Assembly: GCF_000826545.1 (NCBI RefSeq)
Contig: NZ_CDME01000015.1
Location: 956,695 to 1,020,694 of the forward strand
From: Kibdelosporangium sp. MJ126-NF4
GTDB taxonomy: Bacteria; Actinomycetota; Actinomycetes; Mycobacteriales; Pseudonocardiaceae
Direction of reading: 5' to 3'
Length of the DNA stretch: 64,000 nt
In this document: piece after piece, positions 23,720-32,405 of the stretch
How the letters are laid out: each line of letters begins with the position of its first letter
Numbering within the stretch: the stretch's first letter is position 1
Translations under genes and position numbers: made by a program
The notes under the pieces: model-generated
The model's input: only the letters and a program-made list of their open reading frames with translations
What the model was told of the DNA's origin: nothing
The model's database searches: none

Positions 23720-26704
23720 TCAGCGTCCCAGTCGTTCGCCGACGTGGTCGGCCTCGACCGCGCCGAGCTCGGACAGCATCCTTCGCGCCGTGTCCCATGC
23801 CTGCTCGGCTTCCGCCGCGTCGCCGGACGCCATCAGGTACCGGCCCCGCGTGATCAGTGCCTTCCCGTGCCAGCGCGGGTCGCCGCTGACGCTGAGCGCG
23901 GCGAGTCCTTTGTCGAGGTGTTGCCGGGCGGCGTCCAGTTCGTCGGTGTCCATCAGCACGTCGGCGAGGACGATCTGGGTGCACGCGAGGCCGTGCGAGT
24001 CCAGCGTCAGTTCGAGGACGTCGAGCCCGCGTTCGGCGCACGCCCGCGCTTCCGCCAGCGCCCCGAGTTCGCGGTGGGTCTCGGCGAGGCAACGCAGCGC
24101 GGCACCTTCGCGGCGCAGGTCGCCCGCGCCGCGCAGCGCGTCCCGGCTTCTGATCAGGATTTTGAGGGAGCCGTCGAGGTCACCCATGCCACGCCGGACG
24201 ATTCCCAGTTCCCGCAGGGTGGCGCCGATCCAGCGCCGGTCACCGAGGCGTTCGAACGTCTCGACCGCCGCGCTCAGCCGCTGTTCGGCACGCTCCCATT
24301 CGCCGCGATACCGGTCCAGCACACCGGATTCCCTCAGCGTGTAGGCCCGCCAGCGGGGTTTGTCGAGCGCGTCGAGCACCGACAGGCACCCGTCGAAGTA
24401 CCGGGCGGCTTCCTTCCACCTGCCCTGCAGGCGTTGGGCCACACCGACCGACAGCAGCGTGACGACTTCCAGCAGCGGATCGTTGGCCTGTGGCAGAACC
24501 TCAAGGCCTGCACGGAAGTGCTCCTCGGCGTTGCGGAAGTCCCGTGTCTCCCGCGCCGCGAGGCCGACGGCGAACAGGGCGTAGGCCTTCCAGTACGGGC
24601 TGCCGGACCGGCGGGCGGCGGCGAGGCTCAGCTCGGCGACGCGTTTGAGGTCCGCCCACTGTGCCCGCAGTTCGAGGAACGCCGCCACGGTCGCGGACAG
24701 GTGGTAGGTCAGGTCGTTGTGGCCGTTGGCCGCCGCGTACTCGATGGCTTCGAGGATCGCCGGGTGTTCCTGGTCGAGCCACACCGCCGGTGCCCGGTCG
24801 ACCTCGTCGAGCACTCCCGGTGCGTCCACTGTGACCGGTGGCGGGTCGAACTGGTACAGCCCACCGAACTCCAGCAGCGCGTCGGCGCGTTTGCCCAGGG
24901 TCAGGTAGGCGTTGACCATCCTGGTCCGTGCCGCGTCCCGCTCGTCGTCGACCGCGAGTTTCTCCTGCGCGTACAACCGGATCAGGTCGTGGAACCGGTA
25001 GCGGCCGGGCGCCGCCTCGACCAGGTTGACGTCGACGAGGTCCTCCACCAGCCGCTCCGAGGTGCGGAAGTCCACGCCGAGCACGGCCGCGGCCGCCCAC
25101 GGCGGCAGTCCGTTGTCGGGCATCAGCGCCAGCAGCCGGAACGCGCGCTGATGGTCGGCGTCGAGGCTGTCGTAGCTGAGCAGGAAACTCGCCCTGATCT
25201 CACGGTCGCCGCCGACCAGTTCGTCGAGCCTGGTCCGCTCGTCCTCCAGGCGCTCGGCGAGCGTCGACGCGGTCAGGTGCGCGCGGGAACGCAGTTTGGT
25301 GCCGACGATCCGCAGGGCCAACGGCAGTCCGCCGCACAGTTCGACGATCCTGCGCACGCTGGGATCCGAGTTCGCCAGCCGGTCGTCGCCGACCAGGTCG
25401 GCGAGCAGGGCCAGCGCGTCGACCTGGTTGAGCACGTCGAGGTCGACGAGTTTGCGCATGTCCAGACCGGTCAGCCGACGCCTGCTGGTGATCAGCACGG
25501 CACACTCGGAGTTGCCGGGGATCAGCGACCGGACCTGTTGCTCGGTCGCCGCGTTGTCCAGGACGACAAGAATTCGCCGTCCTGCCGTGCGGTCGCGGAA
25601 CAGGCCGACGCGTTCCTCCAGCGTGGCGGGAACGTCGGCGCCGTCGACGCCGAGGTCGCGCAGGAACCTGGCCAGCACCTCGCTCGGGTCGCGCGGCCGA
25701 GGTCCGTTGCCCTGCAGGTCGATGAACAGCTGGCCGTCCGGGAACTCGGCCGCGACCTTGCGCCCGGCGCGGACCGCGAGCGCCGTCTTGCCCAGCCCCG
25801 GTTTCCCGGTGATCGCGACAACGGGCAGCGCGCCGTCGTGCCGCGAGGCGAGCAGCCGACAGATCTGCTCGATGTGCTGGCGCCTGCCGGTGTAGTGGTC
25901 GACGTCCGGTGGGAGCTGGCGCGGGCCCACCCTGCGTTCCTCGCGTGAAACGAGGTTCAGCGCCGGGTCGTCACGCAGGATCCTGGTCTGCAGTTCCCGC
26001 AACGCGGGCGCGGGTTCCACGCCGAGTTCGGTGTCCAGCCGGTGGTAGAGCTTCTGGTACGCGCTCAACGCGTCCGGCCCCCGGTCGCTGCGGTGCAGGG
26101 CGAGCATCAGCTGGGCAACGACCTGCTGGCGGTACGGGTGCTGGGCTTCGAGCTCGGTGAGCTCGTGGATCACCTCGGCGTGCCGCCCGAGCCGCAGGTG
26201 GGCGTCGATGCGCTCCTCCATGGCCAGCAGCCGGGCCTCGTCGAGGTGCCGGGTCAGCCTGGTCCGCACCTCCTCGGCGGCCACCGACGCCAGCGCCGGG
26301 CCGTCCCACAGCGCGAGCGCCTCGTCGAGGGTTCGGATGCGGGCCTCGTCGTCGGCGCAGGACCTGGCCGCCACGCACAGGTCCATGAACTTGTTGACGT
26401 CGATGCGTTTGGGGTCGCACTTGAGCATGTAGCCGGGACCGTTGCTGATCAGGGCGACACCGTGCTGTTCGGCGTCCGCCGCGTTGAGCACCGAGCGCAG
26501 CCTGCTGATGTGCGTGTGGATGACGCCCCGTGCGCTGCGTGGCGCCTCGTCCGGCCAGGTCAGCTCGACCAGCCGCTCGGCGGGGACCAGCTTGTTGGCG
26601 TCCAGCAACATCATCGCCAGCACGAACCGCTGTTTGCGGACGCCGAGGTCGATCTCCCTGCCTTCACTGACCGCTCTGACCGGCCCGAGCAGTTGAAACT
26701 CCAC
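23720..26704 (-). CDS. AfsR/SARP-type regulator: winged helix, BTAD, NB-ARC ATPase, TPR
   Basis: A 994-residue multidomain regulator. Residues 1-95 form an OmpR-type DNA-binding domain (RKQRFVLAMMLLDANKLVP, VIHTHISRLRSVL), about 95-245 the bacterial transcriptional activation domain (ending DTELGVEPAPALRELQ), and about 270-540 an NB-ARC STAND ATPase with P-loop GKPGLGKTA (300-308) and Walker B ILVVLDN. TPR repeats from about 640 to the end form a sensor scaffold. AfsR-type proteins switch on secondary metabolism or local operons. The GTG start has GGGGAGG six bases upstream. It is divergent from the sugar ABC operon, which it may control. Confidence 0.9.
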   Translation of the reverse strand: MEFQLLGPVRAVSEGREIDLGVRKQRFVLAMMLLDANKLVPAERLVELTWPDEAPRSARGVIHTHISRLRSVLNAADAEQHGVALISNGPGYMLKCDPKRIDVNKFMDLCVAARSCADDEARIRTLDEALALWDGPALASVAAEEVRTRLTRHLDEARLLAMEERIDAHLRLGRHAEVIHELTELEAQHPYRQQVVAQLMLALHRSDRGPDALSAYQKLYHRLDTELGVEPAPALRELQTRILRDDPALNLVSREERRVGPRQLPPDVDHYTGRRQHIEQICRLLASRHDGALPVVAITGKPGLGKTALAVRAGRKVAAEFPDGQLFIDLQGNGPRPRDPSEVLARFLRDLGVDGADVPATLEERVGLFRDRTAGRRILVVLDNAATEQQVRSLIPGNSECAVLITSRRRLTGLDMRKLVDLDVLNQVDALALLADLVGDDRLANSDPSVRRIVELCGGLPLALRIVGTKLRSRAHLTASTLAERLEDERTRLDELVGGDREIRASFLLSYDSLDADHQRAFRLLALMPDNGLPPWAAAAVLGVDFRTSERLVEDLVDVNLVEAAPGRYRFHDLIRLYAQEKLAVDDERDAARTRMVNAYLTLGKRADALLEFGGLYQFDPPPVTVDAPGVLDEVDRAPAVWLDQEHPAILEAIEYAAANGHNDLTYHLSATVAAFLELRAQWADLKRVAELSLAAARRSGSPYWKAYALFAVGLAARETRDFRNAEEHFRAGLEVLPQANDPLLEVVTLLSVGVAQRLQGRWKEAARYFDGCLSVLDALDKPRWRAYTLRESGVLDRYRGEWERAEQRLSAAVETFERLGDRRWIGATLRELGIVRRGMGDLDGSLKILIRSRDALRGAGDLRREGAALRCLAETHRELGALAEARACAERGLDVLELTLDSHGLACTQIVLADVLMDTDELDAARQHLDKGLAALSVSGDPRWHGKALITRGRYLMASGDAAEAEQAWDTARRMLSELGAVEADHVGERLGR

Positions 26705-26871
26705 AAGTGCCTCCCCAGCCCCTGTCGTCGCCCGGCCTGTCACACGACAGCCGACGACCTGACCGCACACGAAACCACAGCCAGCGCAACGGTCATTATC
26801 ACCACAGCGTATCGGTGCTAGTGCATTCGAGGGACTTTGGTCAGTTTCGTCGAACTTGACAGAACTTTTGT

Positions 26872-26901
26872 TTGACGCATGCGTAAGTTCTCGGTTAGGT
26901 T
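26872..26901 (+). promoter_or_regulatory. promoter of the sugar ABC operon
   Basis: TTGACG (26872-26877) is separated by 17 bases from TTAGGT (26895-26900), or by 18 bases from TAGGTT (26896-26901). The site lies in a locally AT-rich part of the 264-base gap between the AfsR-like gene and the transporter operon, about 70 bases before the first start codon. Confidence 0.5.
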
Positions 26902-26909
26902 TCCGATCA

Positions 26910-26933
26910 TGACTGTGAGCGATCCCACAGTCA
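26910..26933. promoter_or_regulatory. candidate operator, 8-bp inverted repeat
   Basis: TGACTGTG (26910-26917) and CACAGTCA (26926-26933) are perfect complements with an 8-base spacer, placed 9 bases downstream of the predicted -10. The position fits a repressor-binding site for the sugar operon, or a hairpin in its leader. The regulator is unknown. Confidence 0.5.
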
Positions 26934-26968
26934 CCGGTTGGTGAGTCCGTCGGGGACAGAGGTGGGCA

Positions 26969-28429
26969 ATGGCGCCGATCGTCCGGATGACCGGGATCAA
27001 CAAGCAGTTCCTTGGCGTCACTGTGCTCAAGGACGTCGATCTGGACCTGCACCCCGGCGAGGTGCACGCGCTCGTCGGCGAGAACGGGGCGGGCAAGTCC
27101 ACCCTGATGAAGATCCTCGCGGGCGCACACCGGCCGGACGCGGGCACGATCGTCCTCAATGGACAGCCGGTGTCGTTCGCGTCGCCGTTGCAGGCCCAGC
27201 GTGCCGGAATCGCCATCGTGCACCAGGAGATGACGCTGCTGCCCGACCGCGGCGTCGCCGAGAACGTCTACCTCGGCCGTGAGCCCGTGCGGCGCGGACA
27301 GGTCGACCGGGCGCGGATGGAACGGGACACCGCGGAGCTGCTCGACCGGCTCGGCGAGCACGGCATCGCACCGCGCACCCCGGTCCGCCGATTACCGGTC
27401 GCGCAACGGCAGGTCGTGGAGATCGTCAAGGCGTTGTCCATGGACGCGCGGGTGATCGCGATGGACGAACCGACCGCCGCGCTGGCCGAGCACGAGGTCG
27501 GTCTGCTGTACGACCTGGTGAACCGGTTACGCGCCAACGGGATCGCGGTGCTGTACGTCTCGCACCGGATGCGGGAGGTCTTCGACCTGAGCCAGCGCGT
27601 CACCGTGCTGAAGGACGGCGTGCTCGTCACGTCCGTCCCGGCAGCCGAGATCACGCCGGACCAGGTGGTCCGGGCCATGGTCGGCAGGCCACTGGACGCG
27701 ATGTTCCCCGAGCGCGCGACGACTCGTGGAGCGGTACGGCTCGCAGTCCGCGACGGCGGGAACGAGCGGCTGCACGACATCACGATCGACCTGGCAGCAG
27801 GCGAGATAGTGGGGCTGGCCGGTCTGCAGGGCGCGGGCCGGTCCGCAGTGGCCCGTGCCCTGTCCGGCGTCGACCCGCTGACCAGCGGCGAGATCGAAGT
27901 GGACGACCGGCCAGCGCGCATCCGCTCGCCCCGCGCCGCTATCCGGCACGGCATCGCGCACGTCACCGAGGACCGCAAGGGCGAAGGGCTCGCGCTGCGC
28001 CAGACCGTCCGCGACAACACGACGCTGGTGCGCGACGCCACGTTCGGCCGCAGACGGATCGACGTCGAAACGTTGCTCAACTCGGTCCGGTTGGTATCCC
28101 GTGGCGCCGACCAGGAGGTGCGCTACCTCTCCGGCGGCAACCAGCAGAAAGTCGTGCTGGCCAAATGGCTCGCGGTCACGCCCAAGGTCCTCATCGCCGA
28201 CGAGCCGACGCGCGGGATCGACGTCGGCGCCAGGAAGACCATCTACGAACTGCTGCGTGGGCTGGCCCGGTCCGGTGTCGCGATCCTGATGATCTCCAGT
28301 GAACTGCCCGAGCTGATCGGGATGAGCGACCGGATCCTCGTCATGCGGGACGGGCGGCTGGCCGGGGAACTCCCGGCGGGCTCGTCGGAGGAGTCCGTGG
28401 TGGCGTTGGCGGCCGGAGGCGGCGCATGA
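26969..28429 (+). CDS. sugar ABC transporter ATP-binding protein (RbsA/MglA type, tandem ATPase)
   Basis: A 486-residue protein with two ABC domains. The first has Walker A GENGAGKST (37-45) and Walker B VIAMDEPTAAL. The second has the degenerate P-loop GLAGLQGAGRSA typical of this family, with signature SGGNQQKVVLAKWL and DEPTRGIDVGA. It energises carbohydrate uptake with the two permeases that follow. The stop overlaps the next ATG (ATGA). Confidence 0.93.
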   Translation: MAPIVRMTGINKQFLGVTVLKDVDLDLHPGEVHALVGENGAGKSTLMKILAGAHRPDAGTIVLNGQPVSFASPLQAQRAGIAIVHQEMTLLPDRGVAENVYLGREPVRRGQVDRARMERDTAELLDRLGEHGIAPRTPVRRLPVAQRQVVEIVKALSMDARVIAMDEPTAALAEHEVGLLYDLVNRLRANGIAVLYVSHRMREVFDLSQRVTVLKDGVLVTSVPAAEITPDQVVRAMVGRPLDAMFPERATTRGAVRLAVRDGGNERLHDITIDLAAGEIVGLAGLQGAGRSAVARALSGVDPLTSGEIEVDDRPARIRSPRAAIRHGIAHVTEDRKGEGLALRQTVRDNTTLVRDATFGRRRIDVETLLNSVRLVSRGADQEVRYLSGGNQQKVVLAKWLAVTPKVLIADEPTRGIDVGARKTIYELLRGLARSGVAILMISSELPELIGMSDRILVMRDGRLAGELPAGSSEESVVALAAGGGA

Positions 28430-29427
28430 CGGCGACGGCGACGCGGCAACCTGTGCGGCACACCGGGACCAGCCGGTGGCGGATGACGCCGACGACGGTG
28501 GTCTACCTCGCCCTCGTCGTGCTGCTCGTGGTCGGCAGCGTCCTGGTCGGGCTGCGCGGCGGAGTTCTGCTCGACCACGGCGGCATCCTCAACATCCTGA
28601 GCCGCGGCACGGTCCTCGGGCTGGTCGCGATCGGCCAGACGGCGGTGATCCTGACCGGCTCGCTCGACCTGTCGGTGGCGTACCTGATCGGCCTGTGCTC
28701 GCTGATCGCGGCCGAGACCATGGCGGGCGATCCCGGCATGATCGTCCCGGCGGTCCTGCTGACCGTCGGGTTCGCCGCGCTCGTCGGACTGGTCAACGGC
28801 CTGGTGATCACGGCGTTGAAGGTGAACGCGTTCATCGCCACGCTCGGCGTCGCGCTGATCATCCGCGGGTATCTGGAGAACACCTACACCGGGCCCGCCG
28901 GGTCGGTCCCCCGCGGCTTCCAGCACCTGGGCTACGACCGCATCGGCCCGGTCCCGGTGTCCACAGTGGTCATGGTGGCGCTCGCCGTACTCGTGTGGTG
29001 GTACTTGACCCGGACCAAGGGCGGCTACCACGTCTACGCCGTCGGTGGCGACGCCGAGGTGGCGAGGCTGTCGGGCATCCGCACCGGGCGCACGGTCGTC
29101 ACCATGCACGTGCTGTGCTCGGTGATGGCCGGTCTGGCGGCGTTGCTCCTGGTCAGCAGGCTTGGTTCGGGGGCGCCCCACGTCGGGACGGACGGCGGGT
29201 ACGACCTCGAGTCGATCGCGGCGGTGGTGCTCGGCGGCACGCTGCTGTCCGGCGGTCGAGGCGGTGTGGCGGGGACCATCGGCGGCGTCCTGATCCTCGC
29301 CACACTCGACACCGTCTTCGACGACCTGGGCGTGACACCGTTCCTCAAGGACGTGGTCCGCGGCGCTGTCCTGATCGCCGCGGTGGCCCTCTACGCCCGC
29401 GGCCGACTCGCGCGGAGGGCCCGATGA
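28426..29427 (+). CDS. sugar ABC transporter permease (RbsC type)
   Basis: A 333-residue inner-membrane permease with about nine hydrophobic segments. It shows typical RbsC-family motifs such as GQTAVILTGSLDLSVAYLIGL, NAFIATLGVALIIRG and GTLLSGGRGGVAGTIGG. The start ATG overlaps the ATPase stop and its own stop overlaps the second permease start. Two non-identical permeases suggest a heterodimeric channel. Confidence 0.92.
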   Translation: MTATATRQPVRHTGTSRWRMTPTTVVYLALVVLLVVGSVLVGLRGGVLLDHGGILNILSRGTVLGLVAIGQTAVILTGSLDLSVAYLIGLCSLIAAETMAGDPGMIVPAVLLTVGFAALVGLVNGLVITALKVNAFIATLGVALIIRGYLENTYTGPAGSVPRGFQHLGYDRIGPVPVSTVVMVALAVLVWWYLTRTKGGYHVYAVGGDAEVARLSGIRTGRTVVTMHVLCSVMAGLAALLLVSRLGSGAPHVGTDGGYDLESIAAVVLGGTLLSGGRGGVAGTIGGVLILATLDTVFDDLGVTPFLKDVVRGAVLIAAVALYARGRLARRAR

Positions 29428-30407
29428 CGGAGACAGTGACACAGACACAGACGCGCCACTCCCGGTTCGCGGCGGGAACCGTCCCCGTGCTCGTGGTGCT
29501 CGCTGTTCTGCTTGTCGCGCTTGCCTTCGCGGGCCCGGCCTACCAGGATCCCGCCGGGTATCTGGCGTTGCTCAAGCGCGCGGCTCCGTTGATGATCCTG
29601 GCGATCGGGCAGTACTTCGTGATCGTCAGCGGCGGGTTCGACCTGTCGGTGGGCTCGCTGGTCACGGCCGAGGTGGTGATCGCGGCCCGGCTGGTCGACG
29701 GCGACGACACCGCGACCGTGTGGGTGATCCCGGTGTTGCTGGCCATCGGCGCGGTCGTCGGCCTGGTCAACGGGGTGATCACGACACGGCTGCTGGTTCC
29801 GTCGTTCATCGTGACGCTGGGCATGCTGCTGGTGCTCGACGGCGCGGTGTTCCTGTGGACCGGTGGCGCGCCACGCGGGGCGTTGTCCGGTTCGTTCCGG
29901 GCCATCGGCAGGCAGGGCATTGACGGTGTCCCGCTGATCGGGCAGGTTCCGTGGTCGGTGGTCGTGCTCGCGGTGATCGTCGTGTTGGCCGTGGTGTTCA
30001 TGCGCGGCCCGACCGGTCGCACGCTGGTCGCGGTCGGCGACAACGAGACCGCGGTGTGGCTCGGCGGCGGCCGGGTGGAACGCCTGCGCACGCTCGCGTT
30101 CGTGCTGTCCGGGTTGTCCGCCGCCGTCGCGGCGATCCTGCTCGGCGGGTTCGCCGGGGTGTCCGCCCAGGTCGGCGACGGCCTGGAGTTCCGGGTGATC
30201 ACCGCGGTCGTACTCGGTGGTGTGGTACTCGGCGGCGGGCGTGGCTCGGTGGTCGCGGCCATGGCGGGCGCGCTCACGCTGGAGTCGTTGTTCTCGTTGC
30301 TCAACCTGCTCGGTGTGTCCGGTGGGCTGGAATCCGCTGTGCAGGGCGTGATCATCATCGCGGCAGTGGCTTACGCCGCGGTCGGGTGGAGGAGGAACCG
30401 AGCATGA
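29424..30407 (+). CDS. sugar ABC transporter permease, second subunit (RbsC type)
   Basis: A 327-residue permease paralogous to the preceding one, with GQYFVIVSGGFDLSVGSLVTAEVV, VPSFIVTLGMLLVLDGAVFLW and VLGGVVLGGGRGSVVAAMAGAL. ATG 29424 overlaps the previous stop by 4 bases. The frame is open far upstream, but that part is antiframe of the first permease. It is coupled to the lipoprotein gene downstream by another ATGA. Confidence 0.92.
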   Translation: MTETVTQTQTRHSRFAAGTVPVLVVLAVLLVALAFAGPAYQDPAGYLALLKRAAPLMILAIGQYFVIVSGGFDLSVGSLVTAEVVIAARLVDGDDTATVWVIPVLLAIGAVVGLVNGVITTRLLVPSFIVTLGMLLVLDGAVFLWTGGAPRGALSGSFRAIGRQGIDGVPLIGQVPWSVVVLAVIVVLAVVFMRGPTGRTLVAVGDNETAVWLGGGRVERLRTLAFVLSGLSAAVAAILLGGFAGVSAQVGDGLEFRVITAVVLGGVVLGGGRGSVVAAMAGALTLESLFSLLNLLGVSGGLESAVQGVIIIAAVAYAAVGWRRNRA

Positions 30408-31552
30408 AACGCCTGCTGGCCGTCGCTCTCCTGGTCCTCGCCGGGTGTTCGACCGACTTACCCGACTCCGGGCCGCCGGGTTCGTCCGCGCCCCCTGCCG
30501 GGTCGCAGTTCTTCGACCAGGCCGAATACGACCGTCAACTGTCGTTGCGGGACGCGAAACCGGTCGGCCCGGCGGACAAACCGTGGGAGCAGGCGCTGAA
30601 CCCGACGATGGTGGACACCGCCAAGTACGCCAAACCCGGCCCGTACGAGGTCTGTTTCTCCAACGCGTCGGTGGACAACCCGTGGCGCCAGGTCGGCTGG
30701 AAGACCATGCAGGTCGAGGCGACCCTGCATCCGGAGATCGGCAAGTTCACCGTGCTGGACGCGGAAGCCAAGGACGACAAGCAGATCAGTGACATCCAGC
30801 AGCTGACCTCCGGCGGCTGCAGCGCGTTGATCGTCTCACCGAACACGACCGCGACGCTGACTCCGGCAGTGGAAGCCGCGTGTGCCAAGGGAATCCCGGT
30901 GATCGTGTTCGACCGTGGCGTGAAGACCAACTGTCCGGTCACGTTCATCCACCCCATCGGCGGGTACGCGTTCGGCGCGACCGCCGCGGAGTTCCTCGCC
31001 GGGAAGGTGGGCACGGGCGGCAAGGTGCTGGCGTTGCGCGTGCTGCCCGGTGTGGACGTGCTGGAACACCGCTGGGCCGCGGCACAGCGGATCCTCGCCG
31101 CCAAGGGCGTCACGGTCGCCGGGGTCGAGTTCACCGGCAACGACAGCGCCAAGGCCAAGAGCATCGTCTCGGACCACCTGCAACGCGGCGACATCAACGG
31201 GATCTGGATGGACGACGGCACCGCGGCGGTCCCGGTACTCGAGGCGTTCGAGGACGCGGGCAAACCGCTGCCCGCGATCTCCGGCGAGGACCAGCAGCAG
31301 TTCCTGGAGAAGTGGAAGACCGAGCGGCTGACCGCGCAGGCACCGACTTACCCGACCTACCAGTGGCGGACGCCGGTGATCGCCGCGGTGAAGATCCTCA
31401 AGGGCGAGCAGGTGCCACGGGAGTGGATCCTGCCGCAGCCGGTGATCACGGACGCCACGCTGGACTCCTACCGGGGGCAGGGCATGCCGCCGCTGCACTA
31501 CGCGCTGTGCGGCTGCCAGCAGATGCCGGGCTACCCCGACAAGTGGAAGTAA
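30404..31552 (+). CDS. sugar-binding lipoprotein of ABC transporter (periplasmic-binding type 1)
   Basis: A 382-residue lipoprotein: signal MKRLLAVALLVLAGC with lipobox LAGC, a Pro/Ser linker, then a ribose-binding-protein fold. Family features include NPWRQVGWKTMQVEA, ISDIQQLTSGGCSALIVSPNT, GIPVIVFDRGV and GIWMDDGTAAVPVLEAFEDAG. It captures the sugar and delivers it to the permeases. A GGAGGAGG sequence precedes the ATG, consistent with strong translation of the binding protein. Confidence 0.9.
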   Translation: MKRLLAVALLVLAGCSTDLPDSGPPGSSAPPAGSQFFDQAEYDRQLSLRDAKPVGPADKPWEQALNPTMVDTAKYAKPGPYEVCFSNASVDNPWRQVGWKTMQVEATLHPEIGKFTVLDAEAKDDKQISDIQQLTSGGCSALIVSPNTTATLTPAVEAACAKGIPVIVFDRGVKTNCPVTFIHPIGGYAFGATAAEFLAGKVGTGGKVLALRVLPGVDVLEHRWAAAQRILAAKGVTVAGVEFTGNDSAKAKSIVSDHLQRGDINGIWMDDGTAAVPVLEAFEDAGKPLPAISGEDQQQFLEKWKTERLTAQAPTYPTYQWRTPVIAAVKILKGEQVPREWILPQPVITDATLDSYRGQGMPPLHYALCGCQQMPGYPDKWK

Positions 31553-31556
31553 CCCG

Positions 31557-32396
31557 ATGAGAAGGATCGGGGTGAACACGTGGGTGTGGACATCTCCGCT
31601 CGACGACGGGGCACTTCGGGAGCTCGCGCCGAAGATCGCCGGGTGGGGATTCGACACGATTGAGATGCCGGTGGAGAACCCTGGCGACTGGGCACCGGAC
31701 GCGGCGAGGGCACTGCTGGCCGATCTCGGCCTGGTCGCGACCGTCGTGCTCGTCATGCCGCCGGGGCGTGAGCTCGTCAGAGCCGACACCGGCACGGTGA
31801 CGTCCACACAGGACTACCTGCGGTTCTGTGTGGACGTCGCCACCCAGGTCGGGTCCCCGGTGATCGCGGGGCCCGCGTACACGTCGGTCGGCCGGACCTG
31901 GCGGGCGACCGACATCGAACGCAAGGACGACATCGCCGAGTTGCGGGAGAACCTCGTGCCCGTGCTCGACCACGCCAGGCAGGCGGGCGTGACCGTGGCC
32001 GTCGAGCCACTCAACCGGTACGAGACCAGCATGCTCAACACCGTCGGGCAGACGCTCGACGCGCTGGACGGCCTGCCTTCCTGTGGCCTCGCACTGGACT
32101 TCTACCACCAGAACATCGAGGAGACCGACATCCCGGCGGCGATCAGGGCGGCGACCGGCCGGATCGCGCACGTCCAGGTGTGCGCCAACGACCGCGGCAC
32201 ACCGGGCCGGGACCACCTGGACTGGCGTGCCCTGCTCACCGCGCTCGACGACGCCGGGTACGACGGCCCGCTGTGCATCGAATCGTTCACCGCGCACAAC
32301 GCGAGCATCGCCACGGCCGCGTCGATCTGGCGGCCGCTGGCCACCAGCCAGGACGACCTGGCCACCGACGGCCTCGCATTCCTCAAATCCCTGTAA
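31557..32396 (+). CDS. sugar epimerase/isomerase of the xylose-isomerase-like TIM-barrel family (D-tagatose/psicose 3-epimerase-like)
   Basis: A 279-residue cytoplasmic TIM barrel. The metal and catalytic residues of ketose 3-epimerases are in place: Glu150 (VEPLNRYE), Asp181 (LALDFYHQN), His205 (AHVQVCAND) and Glu242 (CIESF). The family interconverts ketoses, or keto-sugar derivatives, at C3. It starts 5 bases after the lipoprotein stop. Together with the transporter and the sugar-oxidising secreted protein it suggests catabolism of an unusual or oxidised sugar. Confidence 0.85.
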   Translation: MRRIGVNTWVWTSPLDDGALRELAPKIAGWGFDTIEMPVENPGDWAPDAARALLADLGLVATVVLVMPPGRELVRADTGTVTSTQDYLRFCVDVATQVGSPVIAGPAYTSVGRTWRATDIERKDDIAELRENLVPVLDHARQAGVTVAVEPLNRYETSMLNTVGQTLDALDGLPSCGLALDFYHQNIEETDIPAAIRAATGRIAHVQVCANDRGTPGRDHLDWRALLTALDDAGYDGPLCIESFTAHNASIATAASIWRPLATSQDDLATDGLAFLKSL

Positions 32397-32405
32397 GGAA
32401 ACCAT

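Noticed and set aside
23699..25948. Long open frame on the plus strand opposite the AfsR-like gene
   Set aside because: Third-position GC bias creates long antisense frames in this genome; the translation has no recognisable domain while the minus strand encodes a complete AfsR architecture.
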